NCBI RefSeq assembly: GCF_003931565.1
Contig: NZ_RRYI01000001.1
Span: 558,001-622,000, forward strand
DNA from: Caulobacter sp. 602-1
GTDB lineage: Bacteria; Pseudomonadota; Alphaproteobacteria; Caulobacterales; Caulobacteraceae
Direction of reading: 5' to 3'
Length of the DNA: 64,000 nucleotides
The stretch's first letter is position 1. Each line of letters opens with the position of its first letter. Positions 17,978 through 29,787 of this stretch are shown here, piece by piece. A program made the translations under genes and the position numbers. The notes below the pieces were generated by a model that made no database searches, was not told the DNA's origin, and worked only from the letters and a program-made list of their open reading frames with translations.

Positions 17978-19168
17978 GTGCCGCCATCGACTCACGCCGA
18001 AGTCTCGGTCGCGCCCAGCCGGCGCGGGGTGCTGGCGGGCCTGGGGGCGGGCGCGCTGACGGGATCGGGCGCCGCGGCGCGCGAAGGAGGGACCAAGGGG
18101 ATGACGAGCTATCTGGCCTATGTCGGGGCGCGCACCTCACGCGAGCGCAACGCCCGGGGCGACGGGATCAATGTGTTCCGGGTCGACGCGGCGAGCGGCG
18201 CCTGGAGCCACTTGCAGCTGGTCGGCGATCTGGTGAACCCCTCGTTCCTGGCGTTCGACCGCACGGGATCGAACCTCTATGCGGTGCATGGCGACCAGAC
18301 CGAGGTCAGCGCCTTCCGGATTGGCGCCGACGGCCTGCTGACAGCGATCAATCGCCGGTCCACTGGCGGCAAGAACCCGGTGCATCTGGCGTTCGACGCG
18401 ACCAATCGCTGGCTGGTGGTCGCCAACCACATCACCTCCAGCTTGGCGGTCCTGCCGCGCGGCGAGGACGGGTCCCTGGGCGAGCGGGTCGACCTGGTCA
18501 CCCTGTCGGGGCCGATCGGTCCGCATCGCGTGGAACAGCCCTTCGCCAAGCCGCACCAGGTGGTCTTCGATCCTTCCAACCGGTTCCTGGCCGTGCCGGA
18601 CAAGGGATTGGACCGCACCTTCGTGTTCCGGCTCGATCCGGCCACCGGCAAGCTGACGGCGATCGACTCGCCGGCCCTGGGCCGCGATGGCTCGGGTCCG
18701 CGCCACATCGGTTTCCATCCGGGCGGGACGCTCGCCTACGTGATCAACGAACTGGATTCGACCGTCACGGCCATGCGGTTCGACCCCGCCAGCGGTGCGT
18801 TGACGCCGTTCCAGATCGTCTCGAGCCTTCCCGATTCCTTTGTCGGCAATAGTCGGGGCGCGGAGATCGAGGTCTCGGGCGATGGTCGGTTCGTCTACGC
18901 CTCCAACCGCGGACACGACAGCCTGGCCGTCTTCGCCGTCGACCCGGCCAATGGTCGCCTGAGCCCGGTCGAATGGCGGGCCAGCGGCGGCAAGACCCCG
19001 CGCTTCTTCGCGATCTCGCCGGACGGCCGTTTTGTGTTCGCGGCCAACGAGGAGAGCGACACCATCGCGCCGTTCGCCGTCGGACGGGAGACCGGGCGGC
19101 TGTCGCCGGCCGGTGAGCGGATCAAGGTCGGCAGCCCGGTCTGCATCGTCTTCCGCGCTCGGGCCTGA
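17978..19168 (+). CDS. lactonase-family seven-bladed beta-propeller (6-phosphogluconolactonase-like)
   Basis: 396 residues, GTG start. A twin-arginine-like leader (SRRGVLAGLGAGALTGSGAAA) suggests export. The repeats of YVGARTSRE, NPSFLAFDRTGSNLYAVHG, NPVHLAFDATNRWLVVANH, GPRHIGFHPGGTLAYVINE and TPRFFAISPDGRFVFAANE mark the blades of a PF10282-type propeller, whose members include lactonases and carboxymuconate cyclases. It would open a sugar-acid or dicarboxylate lactone. The aconitase gene starts 3 nt after its stop, so both are on one transcript. It is divergent from the MFS permease. Confidence 0.86.
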   Translation: MPPSTHAEVSVAPSRRGVLAGLGAGALTGSGAAAREGGTKGMTSYLAYVGARTSRERNARGDGINVFRVDAASGAWSHLQLVGDLVNPSFLAFDRTGSNLYAVHGDQTEVSAFRIGADGLLTAINRRSTGGKNPVHLAFDATNRWLVVANHITSSLAVLPRGEDGSLGERVDLVTLSGPIGPHRVEQPFAKPHQVVFDPSNRFLAVPDKGLDRTFVFRLDPATGKLTAIDSPALGRDGSGPRHIGFHPGGTLAYVINELDSTVTAMRFDPASGALTPFQIVSSLPDSFVGNSRGAEIEVSGDGRFVYASNRGHDSLAVFAVDPANGRLSPVEWRASGGKTPRFFAISPDGRFVFAANEESDTIAPFAVGRETGRLSPAGERIKVGSPVCIVFRARA

Positions 19169-19171
19169 CCC

Positions 19172-21772
<2,601 letters not shown>

Positions 21773-21928
21773 GCGGCGCCGACGTGACGGCAAGCCTGGT
21801 CTGATTTCGGCGGCCCGGGTCGTCGAGGCGTCGGTGGAGCAAGTGCTGAGCGATCCAGCCGCCCGAACCCGTGACATTGGCGGGCCCTCGGGCGCGGCGG
21901 CCTTCGCCTGGTCCGTGCGCGAGCCATG

Positions 21929-21966
21929 CAAAAAGGAATGGGCCGGCCTCACGATGAGGCCGGCCC
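21929..21966 (-). terminator. intrinsic terminator of the siderophore-receptor gene
   Basis: A perfect 12-bp stem, GGGCCGGCCTCA with TGAGGCCGGCCC and loop CGA, lies just beyond the receptor stop. On the minus strand it is followed by ATTCC and a T-run (A-run at 21929-21934 on the plus strand). It ends the leftward receptor transcript in the gap where it converges with the aconitase gene. Confidence 0.7.
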
Positions 21967-21990
21967 AAGATCGACGGTTCCAGGGGAGGA

Positions 21991-24291
21991 TCAGAACTCG
22001 GTCGAGATCGCGAACTTCACCGTCGACGGCGCGCCTTGCGCGGCGAAGAGGCCGCCGGTGGAGGCGAAGTACTTCTTGTCGCCGATGTTCTGTCCGTAGA
22101 CGCGGAAGGTCGTCGGCCGCCCGGCGATCTCGGTGCGATAGGACGCGCCCAGGTCGAACAGGGTGTAGGCGGGGATGAAGTTCTGATTGAGCGGATTGAT
22201 GGCCTGGTCGCCGGTGTGGAAGACGCCGCCATTGATCGCCAGGCCCTCGACCAGGGCTGTGAGCCGGTACTCGCCCGACACCGACCAGGAAACCTTCGGC
22301 GAGCCCTCGACGCGCTTGCCGACGATGGTCGGCGAGATCAACTGGCTGCCGCTGGCCGCGTCGATGCGCGGCGTTCCGTTGGCGTTGAACAGCAGGACCG
22401 TGGGGGAGCCCGACGTGTACTTGGCGTCCAGGAACAGCGCGCTGGCGTAGATCGTGAAGTCGCGGCTGACCTTGCCCGTCAGGCTCGTTTCCAAGCCCTT
22501 GTAGGTCTGGCGGCCGTCCTTGACGTAGGTGTTGGCGCCATTGACGACGGCGGAGTCGCGCTTGATGTCGAAATAGGCCGCTTGCAGCAGCAGGGTGGGG
22601 AAGATTTCCCACTTCACGCCGCCCTCATACTGGGTCGATTGCGACGGACCCAGTTGCTCGTTGGAGTTGGTCGCCGTCAGCGGCGCGGCCGGCGTCGATT
22701 CCAGCCCCTCGATATAGGTCGCATAGAGGCTGACATTGGACTTGGGTTTGATCACCACCCCGCCCGACAGCGAGGTCGGCTTGGCCTGGAAGGTCTTCAC
22801 GCCCGTGTCGAGGCGCTTTTCCTCGTAGTCGGACTTGCGCACCCCGACCAGCACCTGAAGCCATTCGTTGTACTTGATGCGGTCAAAGACGTAGTAGCCG
22901 ACATCCTTGATGCCGCTGGGGTTATTGAGCGCGTTCAGCGGCTCGCCCAGCTGCGGGATGGCGTGCGGGTCGGTGATGCTCTGCCGGCACAGGGCGCGGG
23001 TCTGGCCCGCCCCGGCGGTCGAGGCCAGGGTCGCGCCGATCAGGGCCCCGGTCGTGCTGTTGTAGAGGCAGGCCTGGGCGCTGCTGGCCGAGGAGCGGTT
23101 CTCGCGGATGTTGTCGGAGGCGCCCAGCAGGATCTCATGCTTCAGCGGGCCGGTGGAGAAGGCGCCGGTGATCTCGACGCGGTAGTTCTCGTTGCGGTAC
23201 TTGGCGACCGGCTGGTAGCTGACCGACAGCGGGAACTCGCCCACCGCGCCCGTCAAGGGATTGGTGTTGGGATCGTTCGGGTCGATCGTGTTGAAGTGGC
23301 GTTCGCGCTGCAGGCGCGACAGGCCGGCGCTGGCGACGAGCTCCCAGTTGGGCAGGAAGCGCCAGATCGACTTGGCCAGCAGGTTGCTTTCCTTGGTCTT
23401 GTTGCGCGCCCAGTCCGGTCCGAAATTGGTCGAAGGATCGATCAGGTTCGGCAGCTTGATGGTCGGATAGGGGTTGGCGACCGTGGTGGCCGGGACCTTC
23501 AGGAAGCGGTAGATGCCCGGCTCGTTGACATCCTTGAAGATGCGCTCGCCGTCGAACTGCAGGGTCAGGGTGTCGGTCGGCTTCAGGTCAAAAGCGCCCG
23601 ACAAGAGGTTGCGCTTGCCGTCGGTGTTGTCGATGCCGGAGTCGGGGCGATCGTAGACGGCGTTGATTCGATAGCCGAGGATGCCGCGCGTGCCGCCGAC
23701 ATCGACATGGCCGCCGACCGCGCCGTGCGAATTGCCGAACACCGACATGTTCAGCAGCGGGTCGGGCGTGGCCCGCTTCATGGTCAGGTTGATGATGCCC
23801 GAAGGGCTGGTGAAGCCGTAGTACAGCGCCGAGGCGCCCTTCAGGGCTTCGACGCGCTCCTTGTCCTCGAGCGGCAGGTCGATGAGGTTGATGATCGGCA
23901 GCGTGCCGTCGAGGCGATAGTTGCCGCGGTTCTCGACCGGAATGCCGCGGATGGCCAGGTTGCTGTAGACCGTCGGCGAGGTCTGGGAGGCGGTGACCCC
24001 GGGCGTGTTGCGCAGGGCGTCCTGAATGCTGCGCGACTGCTGCACGTCGAGCATTTCACGCGGGATGACGCTGATGGTCAGGGGGGTGTCCAGCTGCTTG
24101 GCGCCGCGGAAGCTGCCGACCTGGACGGCCTTGGTGCCGGTGGTGTCAGCGGTGACCACGATCTCCTCGAGGGCGGAGACTTCGCTCGGCGCCGTCGTCG
24201 ACTGGGCGTTGGCCAGCACTGGAAGGGCCAGGGTCGCCGCCAGGGCGGTGGTCCCCAGCCAGGCGCGGCGTGTAAGCGTATGGCAAGTCAT
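21991..24291 (-). CDS. TonB-dependent siderophore receptor
   Basis: 766 residues. The signal peptide ends near LPVLANA. TonB-box-like EEIVVTADTTG is followed by a plug domain with LDTPLTISVIPREMLDVQQ and SIQDALRNTPGVTASQ, the usual opening of siderophore-type receptors, and then ALYYGFTSPSGIINLTMKR. The barrel ends in KFAISTEF with C-terminal Phe. It imports a ferric chelate across the outer membrane. It is divergent from an alpha/beta esterase across a 227-nt AT-rich gap, recalling receptor-esterase pairs in which the esterase cleaves the imported chelator. No Fur-box match was clear to me. Confidence 0.9.
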   Translation of the reverse strand: MTCHTLTRRAWLGTTALAATLALPVLANAQSTTAPSEVSALEEIVVTADTTGTKAVQVGSFRGAKQLDTPLTISVIPREMLDVQQSRSIQDALRNTPGVTASQTSPTVYSNLAIRGIPVENRGNYRLDGTLPIINLIDLPLEDKERVEALKGASALYYGFTSPSGIINLTMKRATPDPLLNMSVFGNSHGAVGGHVDVGGTRGILGYRINAVYDRPDSGIDNTDGKRNLLSGAFDLKPTDTLTLQFDGERIFKDVNEPGIYRFLKVPATTVANPYPTIKLPNLIDPSTNFGPDWARNKTKESNLLAKSIWRFLPNWELVASAGLSRLQRERHFNTIDPNDPNTNPLTGAVGEFPLSVSYQPVAKYRNENYRVEITGAFSTGPLKHEILLGASDNIRENRSSASSAQACLYNSTTGALIGATLASTAGAGQTRALCRQSITDPHAIPQLGEPLNALNNPSGIKDVGYYVFDRIKYNEWLQVLVGVRKSDYEEKRLDTGVKTFQAKPTSLSGGVVIKPKSNVSLYATYIEGLESTPAAPLTATNSNEQLGPSQSTQYEGGVKWEIFPTLLLQAAYFDIKRDSAVVNGANTYVKDGRQTYKGLETSLTGKVSRDFTIYASALFLDAKYTSGSPTVLLFNANGTPRIDAASGSQLISPTIVGKRVEGSPKVSWSVSGEYRLTALVEGLAINGGVFHTGDQAINPLNQNFIPAYTLFDLGASYRTEIAGRPTTFRVYGQNIGDKKYFASTGGLFAAQGAPSTVKFAISTEF

Positions 24292-24518
24292 CTCGTTACC
24301 CCCTTCTTGACGAATTTAACCCACCCCCGCCGGCTTCCGGACATCAGGTGCGCTGTTTGTACTTTTGGTGACGATAATTACGTATTGTATTTTGTAAACC
24401 AGAAATCCAGTTTGCGGCCATCACGCCCCGACCGGCGCCTTTTTCGAAGGCGCCGTTGGCGGTCGAGAGGCAACCGATCCCCGGGCAAGTTAAGGGCCGG
24501 GGGACAAGCTCGGAGAAG

Positions 24519-25532
24519 ATGATGCGCAGAGTCGACTGGACCGCCTGCATCGCGATCGTTCTTGTCTCGATGGCCTCGGCGGCGTTCGCGGAGTCTAGGG
24601 TCTCCGAACCGAAGATCGTCGCCGAGACGGTTCGCGACGACGTCTTTCCGAAGCTCCAGGCCCACTATCCCAACGGCGTCGTCGCGCGAGGCGATGTCGA
24701 ATTCGCCAACCTGACGGGCTTTCGGCCATTGCAGCTCGACCTCTATACGCCGCGCCCGATCAAGGGCGGCGCGCCGCTGGTCGTCTGGGTCCATGGCGGC
24801 GGCTGGAACCGGGGCGACTCTCGCACCGCCGGCGGCTTCGCCGACTTTCCGGCGGTGCTGGCGTCGGTGGCCGCGCGCGGCTTCGGGGTGGCTTCGGTCA
24901 ACTACCGCCTCAGCGGCGAGGCGCGGATCGCCGACCAGGTGCGGGATATCAAGAGCGCGGTGCGCTTCCTGCGCGCTCATGCGGCCGACTACGGCCTCGA
25001 TCCGGCCCGGGTCTATCTGGTGGGCGGCTCGGCCGGGGGCCAGCTTGCGGCCCTGGCGGCGACGACCTGCGGCGTGCCGCTCTTCGATCCGCCCGCCTCG
25101 ACCGGGCGCCTGCCAGGCTCCCAGGCCAGGACCGCCAAGCCCTTGCCCGTCTCCGACTGCGTCCAGGGCGCGGTGGCCTGGTTCGGCCCGTTCGACATGA
25201 GCCGGCCAGGCTCTCTCAAGGTCGAGCAGGTGCTCGGATGCGCCGGGGCCGACTGCTCGGCCGCCGCCGCGGCGGCCAGTCCTGCGACCTATCTCGACCG
25301 TGACGACCCGCCGATGCTGCTGCTGCACGGCGCCGCCGACGATCAGGTCAGTCCCGAGCAGACCCTGGTCTTCGCCGACAGGCTCCGCGCGGCGGGCGTG
25401 CCGGTGGAAACGGCGATCCTGCCAGGCGTCGGCCACGGTTGGATCGGGCCCGACCTCGCCTCGACCCGCGCCGCCAGCCTCGACGCCCTCAGGCGCACGC
25501 TGGATTTTCTTCAGGCCCAGGCGCGACGTTAG
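24519..25532 (+). CDS. exported alpha/beta-hydrolase esterase (BD-FAE / Aes-like)
   Basis: 337 residues. The ATG lies next to GGAGAAG and gives a clean signal peptide ending MASAAFA; a second ATG follows at once, and the frame is open to 24456. The oxyanion motif HGGGWNRGD (about residue 100) and nucleophile elbow GGSAGGQ (about 170) are present. The acid DDQVSPEQ and base GVGHGW complete the Ser-Asp-His triad. It hydrolyses esters in the periplasm. A four-Cys insertion between nucleophile and acid (TTCGV, SDCVQ, LGCAGADCS) may form disulfides. It is divergent from the siderophore-type receptor and may act on the imported ligand; a sugar-ester substrate is the alternative. Confidence 0.85.
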   Translation: MMRRVDWTACIAIVLVSMASAAFAESRVSEPKIVAETVRDDVFPKLQAHYPNGVVARGDVEFANLTGFRPLQLDLYTPRPIKGGAPLVVWVHGGGWNRGDSRTAGGFADFPAVLASVAARGFGVASVNYRLSGEARIADQVRDIKSAVRFLRAHAADYGLDPARVYLVGGSAGGQLAALAATTCGVPLFDPPASTGRLPGSQARTAKPLPVSDCVQGAVAWFGPFDMSRPGSLKVEQVLGCAGADCSAAAAAASPATYLDRDDPPMLLLHGAADDQVSPEQTLVFADRLRAAGVPVETAILPGVGHGWIGPDLASTRAASLDALRRTLDFLQAQARR

Positions 25533-25690
25533 CGCGTTCCGCGCGCCAAACCTCTTCGCGGGGCGACCGCGAGGTTGGCCAAGGGACCGTCCCCGCGCTC
25601 CAGGAGAGCCAAGGCGGCCAAGCCGCCGAGGACGTGTAACGAACCATGGTCTGTGATCCAGCGGAAGGGATCGTCGTGGCGACGAGCGCC

Positions 25691-25710
25691 CTGGTCAAAC
25701 CCCTGACCAG
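25691..25710. promoter_or_regulatory. inverted repeat upstream of the AraC regulator gene
   Basis: CTGGTCA-AACCCC-TGACCAG is a perfect 7-bp inverted repeat, 80 nt before the AraC start. It lies between two copies of GGACGTGTAACG (25630-25641 and 25722-25733). The arrangement resembles an operator region, and autoregulation is possible. No direct evidence of binding is available. Confidence 0.35.
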
Positions 25711-25789
25711 GTAATTCAGCTGGACGTGTAACGCGGGGGGCCGCTCGCGCGAAACCGAGAGGTAGCTGGATCCATCGAGAGAACGCGCA

Positions 25790-26692
25790 ATGACGATTCT
25801 GGCGACCCGCGCCTTGAAGGGCCTGGCGAGTCCGGACGACTGGGCCCGTGGCCTGGCTCGCGCGCCGCTGGTCGACGTCGCCGTGGGGCGTTCGGGGCAG
25901 ACGCGCCTGCGCCGCTGGCAAGGCACGGATCCCGATGTCGACCAGCCCGCGCTCGACGCGCACTATGTCGTTGTCCACCTGGGCGGCGCCAAGCGAATCC
26001 GGCGGACCGGGGAGGGCGCGAGCCTGGTTTCGGACGTGGCTTCCGGCGCGATCACCATCTTGCCGGAAGGCGCGGCCTACGCGTGGAACACCCAAGGCCC
26101 CATCGACTACGCCCATTTCTACGTTTCGCCCGCGGCCTTCGAACACGCCGCCGAGACGACCTTCGACCGGGATGGCCGCGGCGTGGCGCCGATCGACCGG
26201 ATCGGAGGGGAGGATCCGGTGTTGCTCGGCCTGTTCCAGGCGATGCTCGACGAAGCGGCCTCGCCGTTGGGCGAAGCGCTCTATATCGACACCTTGGGCG
26301 AGGCTTTCATCGGCAGATTGCTTCGCGACCATTCCAACCTCCCGCCCTCGGGGCGGCGGGCGCCCTACGCCCTGGCGCCGCGGCGACTGGCGGAGGTGAT
26401 CGGCTTTATCGAGGCCAACCTGGCCCAGGCGCTCACTCTCGATGATCTGGCGGCCGTCGCCAAGCTCAGCCGGTATCACTTCAGCCGCGCTTTCGCGCGG
26501 GCGACGGGTCTGGCGCCGCACGCCTTCGTGGTCGGCCGCCGGCTCGACGCCGCCAAGGCGCTGCTGCGGGCCACCAGTCTGCCGATCGAGGACGTCGCCA
26601 GACGATGCGGCTTTCGCGGCGCCTCGCACTTCGCGGCGCGCTTTCGCCGGGCGACGGGGGCCAGTCCTTCGGACTATCGCCGCGACCGGTGA
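25790..26692 (+). CDS. AraC-family transcriptional regulator
   Basis: 300 residues. The N-terminal 190 residues look like the cupin-type sensing domain of AraC proteins (SDVASGAITILPEGAAYAW, DYAHFYVSPAAFE). The C-terminal pair of helix-turn-helix motifs covers about 195-298: QALTLDDLAAVAKLSRYHFSR and LPIEDVARRCGFRGASHFAARFRRATG. It probably regulates the esterase or receptor genes to its left, since the gene to its right is convergent and belongs to the SigF group. It ends 4 nt before the nrsF stop. Confidence 0.9.
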   Translation: MTILATRALKGLASPDDWARGLARAPLVDVAVGRSGQTRLRRWQGTDPDVDQPALDAHYVVVHLGGAKRIRRTGEGASLVSDVASGAITILPEGAAYAWNTQGPIDYAHFYVSPAAFEHAAETTFDRDGRGVAPIDRIGGEDPVLLGLFQAMLDEAASPLGEALYIDTLGEAFIGRLLRDHSNLPPSGRRAPYALAPRRLAEVIGFIEANLAQALTLDDLAAVAKLSRYHFSRAFARATGLAPHAFVVGRRLDAAKALLRATSLPIEDVARRCGFRGASHFAARFRRATGASPSDYRRDR

Positions 26693-26696
26693 GGGG

Positions 26697-27332
26697 TCAC
26701 CAGCGCGCCAGGCGCGGCAGCAGCAGCCGAACCAGGAAGAGGGTGAGGCCGCAGCTGAAGCCATACCAGACCGCGACGTAGAGCGGATCGTCGTGCGGGC
26801 AGGCGAACACGAAGACGAAGGCGGCCCAGGCCGCCGCCCCAGCGCCGATCGCCAGGGATGAGCCTGGAGCATGGGTGGCGGCCGCCCGTCGCATCAGGGC
26901 GGCAAGGAGCGCCACCGGCGGAGCCGACAAGCCGACCACGAAGCCGACACAGTGCAGGCCGTCGCGCCAGTCGAGCCGGGCGGCCAGATCGCCGCCGCCG
27001 TCCATCGCCGCATCGAACAACCAGCCCGCGCCCAGCGCGAGGACCACCGCCATCGCCATCAGCTGTAGGCCGCGCCGGGGCGACACCTCCGGAGCGAAAG
27101 ATCGCAGGGCTGTGGCGAAGCCGAGAAGGGCCAGGGTTCCCAGGCTGATCAGCTTCCACCAGAACACCGGCAGGCCCAAGGCCGCCGCGAGGTTCGGACG
27201 CGCCAGGCCGGCCGCGAGGAACAGGCTCAGTTCCAGCGCGCAAAGCGCCGCGAGCGCCAGGATCTCGAGGCGGGGCGAGCGGCGGCGGACCGGCGCCAAG
27301 TCTCCGGCCAGATTGTCGAGAAAGTCATCCAT
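26697..27332 (-). CDS. nrsF: NrsF-like anti-sigma factor (DUF1109 membrane protein)
   Basis: 211 residues and about six membrane helices, starting MDDFLDNLAGDLAPVRR. The chosen ATG overlaps the sigma-factor stop by 8 nt, which fits translational coupling; the frame opens 27 nt earlier. In Caulobacter, NrsF holds SigF at the membrane and releases it when cells meet toxic metals, and two conserved cysteines are needed for sensing. Here candidate cysteines are in GLHCVGF and FACPHDDPLYVAVWY, positioned like those of the family. It is the cognate inhibitor of the sigma factor encoded just upstream. Confidence 0.82.
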   Translation of the reverse strand: MDDFLDNLAGDLAPVRRRSPRLEILALAALCALELSLFLAAGLARPNLAAALGLPVFWWKLISLGTLALLGFATALRSFAPEVSPRRGLQLMAMAVVLALGAGWLFDAAMDGGGDLAARLDWRDGLHCVGFVVGLSAPPVALLAALMRRAAATHAPGSSLAIGAGAAAWAAFVFVFACPHDDPLYVAVWYGFSCGLTLFLVRLLLPRLARW

Positions 27333-27858
27333 CGGCGTAGGCCTGATTTTGTACGGCAAGGGTCAGTCGGGCCAGGCCCCTGTGGATATTGATCTTGACC
27401 AGCGAAATGGACTGGCCGGTCCGCCGGGACGTCTCCTCGACGCTGTAGCCGTGAATCTTGACCAGACGGATGCATTCGGCCTGGGCGGGTTTCAATTCCG
27501 CCAACAGCTGGTTCAGGATCGTGGCGCTGATCACCGCCGCGCCGTGATCCTGCGTGGCGATGTCCTCGCCCAAAGGCTCGGTCGCCATGCGCTTCAAGGC
27601 CCGCAGGCGATCGATCCACTTGTAGCGTGCGATCGCACCGAGCCAGGGACCGAACGGCCGACCGGGGTCGAAGGTGTGACGCTTGTCATGGATGGCGATC
27701 AAGGTGTCTTGCACCGCGTCCTCGACGATCGCCGGGGGCAGGCGCCGGCTGAAGTAGCGCTTCAGCCATATGTGCAGCTCTCCCAGCAGGCGGCGGTATC
27801 GGACGCTGTCGCCCGCCTGGGCGGCCATCATCAGCTCCGCCCATTCGCTATCGGCCAT
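27325..27858 (-). CDS. sigF: ECF sigma factor, SigF type
   Basis: 177 residues. Region 2 (about 15-85) has LHIWLKRYFSRRLPPAIVEDAVQDTLIAIHDKR and PWLGAIARYKWIDRLR. Region 4 (about 115-170) has LKPAQAECIRLVKIHGYSVEETSRRTGQS. Neighbourhood and sequence match the metal-stress SigF of Caulobacter, whose reported promoter is GTAACC-N16-CGAA. Two perfect copies occur 3.2 kb away between bufA and the DoxX gene. I see no such promoter ahead of sigF itself, so it is probably expressed constitutively and controlled by NrsF. Confidence 0.85.
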   Translation of the reverse strand: MADSEWAELMMAAQAGDSVRYRRLLGELHIWLKRYFSRRLPPAIVEDAVQDTLIAIHDKRHTFDPGRPFGPWLGAIARYKWIDRLRALKRMATEPLGEDIATQDHGAAVISATILNQLLAELKPAQAECIRLVKIHGYSVEETSRRTGQSISLVKINIHRGLARLTLAVQNQAYADG

Positions 27859-28114
27859 GCGAATTCCGCTCAGATGATCCCAGGGTCATGACGGCGTCCC
27901 CCGCGTCAGGGCGAATCCCGGCCAGCGGATTTCACTCGCTACGCGATCCGAAGATCAAAAGGGGTGGGCGGAAAGTGACGGGGACGACGCCACGGCAAGA
28001 ACGCGACGATGAGCGCAAGAAGTCGCTAGGTCTGGAGGCCGGACATCTTGCAGGGATGGGGAGGAATTCGCGCGAAGCCCTGTAGCCGCCGTACAGGCCT
28101 CGTCGAACGTCTTG

Positions 28115-28870
28115 ATGACGGAGGCCGGTCCTCGGCTGGCCGCCAATTCAATCGAACCGGGATTTTCCGTGCGACCACCCGATCCCAACGTCGCGGCTCC
28201 GCCTCGAGCGGCCCTTGCCGGAGCCACCGCGTCCGTCGAGCGGACGATCGCCGGTCTTGTCGCGGACCTGCGGCCCGTGGCGCGCCATGCCGCGGTCCGT
28301 CGCCTGTTGGCCGGCGCGGGTGTCGGCGTCGTGGCTTCGATCATCCTGGTCGACCTGGTGCTCGGCTATCGGCCGGACATGGTCGGCGCGGCGCTCACGG
28401 CGATGTTCTGGATCAAATTCGCCTATGCCCTGGCCCTGGCGGGGCTGGCGCTCTGGACGGTCGACCGGCTGGCGCGACCGGGCGTATCGGCCATGAGCCG
28501 GTCGTTCTGGCTGTTGGCGCCGGTCGCGGTTCTGACCATTCTGGCGATCTGGCAACTGGCGGACGCTCCGGCGACCGACCGGCGCCACATGCTGATGGGC
28601 GTCAGCGCCGCGGCCTGTCCATGGCGCATCGTGGGGTTCGCCCTGCCGCCGCTGGCGGGCTTGCTGTGGGCGGTGCGTGGCCTGGCTCCGACGCATCTGG
28701 CCCATGCGGGCGCGATCGCGGGAATCGCGGCCGGCGGCCTGGGCGCGGCCGCCTACGCGCTCAACTGTCAGGAGGCGACCGGTCCTTTCGTCGCGGCGTG
28801 GTACAGCCTGGGCGTCCTGGCCGTCGGCGGGCTCGGCGCGACCCTGGGGGCCAGGGTGCTGCGATGGTGA
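28115..28870 (+). CDS. second NrsF-like (DUF1109) membrane protein, orphan
   Basis: 251 residues from ATG (TTG 3 nt earlier; an internal GTG near 28169 is also possible because the first 18 residues look unlike the family). Six membrane helices follow a cytosolic lead RTIAGLVADLRPVARH. Family hallmarks are stronger than in the protein next to sigF: WIKFAYALALAGLALW, AACPWRIVGFALPPLAGLLWAVRGLAP and YALNCQEATGPFVAAWYSLG, with both sensor-type cysteines. No sigma gene is adjacent on this strand. It lies divergent from sigF and convergent with bufC, so it may be a second anti-sigma for SigF or for a factor encoded elsewhere. Confidence 0.8.
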   Translation: MTEAGPRLAANSIEPGFSVRPPDPNVAAPPRAALAGATASVERTIAGLVADLRPVARHAAVRRLLAGAGVGVVASIILVDLVLGYRPDMVGAALTAMFWIKFAYALALAGLALWTVDRLARPGVSAMSRSFWLLAPVAVLTILAIWQLADAPATDRRHMLMGVSAAACPWRIVGFALPPLAGLLWAVRGLAPTHLAHAGAIAGIAAGGLGAAAYALNCQEATGPFVAAWYSLGVLAVGGLGATLGARVLRW

Positions 28871-29037
28871 GCCCGCTCGTGTTGGGCGCCGCTCTTGTCG
28901 CCTGTCGCGCGGAGGCCTGAAGCGCAGGCGCGACGGCCTCGGCGCCGCCGGTCGAAGACGCCGTCGGCAGGGTCGTGGACGTCTCCGGTCGCGCGCGAAC
29001 CGGATGATCCGCGATCCCCGGCGAATGATCATTCGGC

Positions 29038-29787
29038 TCAGGCGGCCGCCATGATCAGGCCGTCCTGGAGCCAGGATGCCAGCAGTCCTCCGGCCTGGCG
29101 AGCCGCCTCGTCCGGGTCGTCGACCACCTTGGCCAGTCGCTCGCACAGACCCGTGAAGGTTATGCCCTGCTGGATCCAGCCAAGCGCTTCAGCCTCGAAG
29201 GCTTCGATCGTTCGGTATTGTGGCGACAAGCCCGCGCGCCACACGCGGATCGCGCCCGGTTCTGGCAGGCGCTCGGCGGCTGGAGGTGTCACGCCCTCGG
29301 CCAGGGCCGTCCAGATGGCCGCCGCGTTGGTCGCCACGACCCTGACCGTAAGGGTCGGCGCGAACGTCAGGGTCGCGGAGTCCCAGTCGACTTGGGCCAG
29401 GGCCTCCTCGTTGATCGGCTCGGCGTCGGTTCCGTCGAAGGCGCGACGCAGGGTCCAATCCAGCCAGGCCAGTTCCCGAACCTCCAGATCATCGAGGTAG
29501 AGTTGGCTCAAGGTGTCGGTGAATTCCGCGCCATAGTCGGCGAGCGTCCAGGCGTGGGGCGCGTGACGTTCGATGTGGAAGCGGGCGCTCGCCTCGAAGG
29601 CCTCGTCGCCCAGCCACCCCCAGGTCTTTTCATAGGTGTCGCGCAGGCAGGCGGCCAGCTGAGCGCGATAGGCGTGGTGGTAGACCGCCAAACCGGGGCC
29701 TCCGGTCGCCGCGACGCCGGGCGGATGATCCGGCGCGCCGGTCAGAATATGGTCGCGCAGAGCGCGTTGCTGGGCGAGCAGGTTCAT
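29038..29787 (-). CDS. bufC: bufferin partner protein BufC (DUF2063 / HvfC family)
   Basis: 249 residues, starting [15 protein letters not shown]. The ATG overlaps the bufB stop (ATGA). The N-terminal DUF2063 domain (about 1-95) has [33 protein letters not shown] and [17 protein letters not shown]. The C-terminal half is a peptide-binding-type domain ending in [12 protein letters not shown]. In characterised clusters this protein presents the precursor peptide to the iron oxidase BufB and is needed for modification. Third gene of the leftward bufABC operon. Confidence 0.88.
   Translation of the reverse strand: MNLLAQQRALRDHILTGAPDHPPGVAATGGPGLAVYHHAYRAQLAACLRDTYEKTWGWLGDEAFEASARFHIERHAPHAWTLADYGAEFTDTLSQLYLDDLEVRELAWLDWTLRRAFDGTDAEPINEEALAQVDWDSATLTFAPTLTVRVVATNAAAIWTALAEGVTPPAAERLPEPGAIRVWRAGLSPQYRTIEAFEAEALGWIQQGITFTGLCERLAKVVDDPDEAARQAGGLLASWLQDGLIMAAA

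Noticed and set aside
24361-24400. Fur box upstream of the siderophore receptor
   Set aside because: GATAATTACGTATTGTA matches only one half of the known Fur consensus; not enough to call.
22036-24522. 828-codon plus-strand open frame opposite the siderophore receptor
   Set aside because: Shadow of a well-supported TonB receptor; no signal, domain or ribosome-binding site.
28871-29037. Gene in the 167-nt gap between the orphan NrsF gene and bufC
   Set aside because: Only short shadow frames without a ribosome-binding site or signal.
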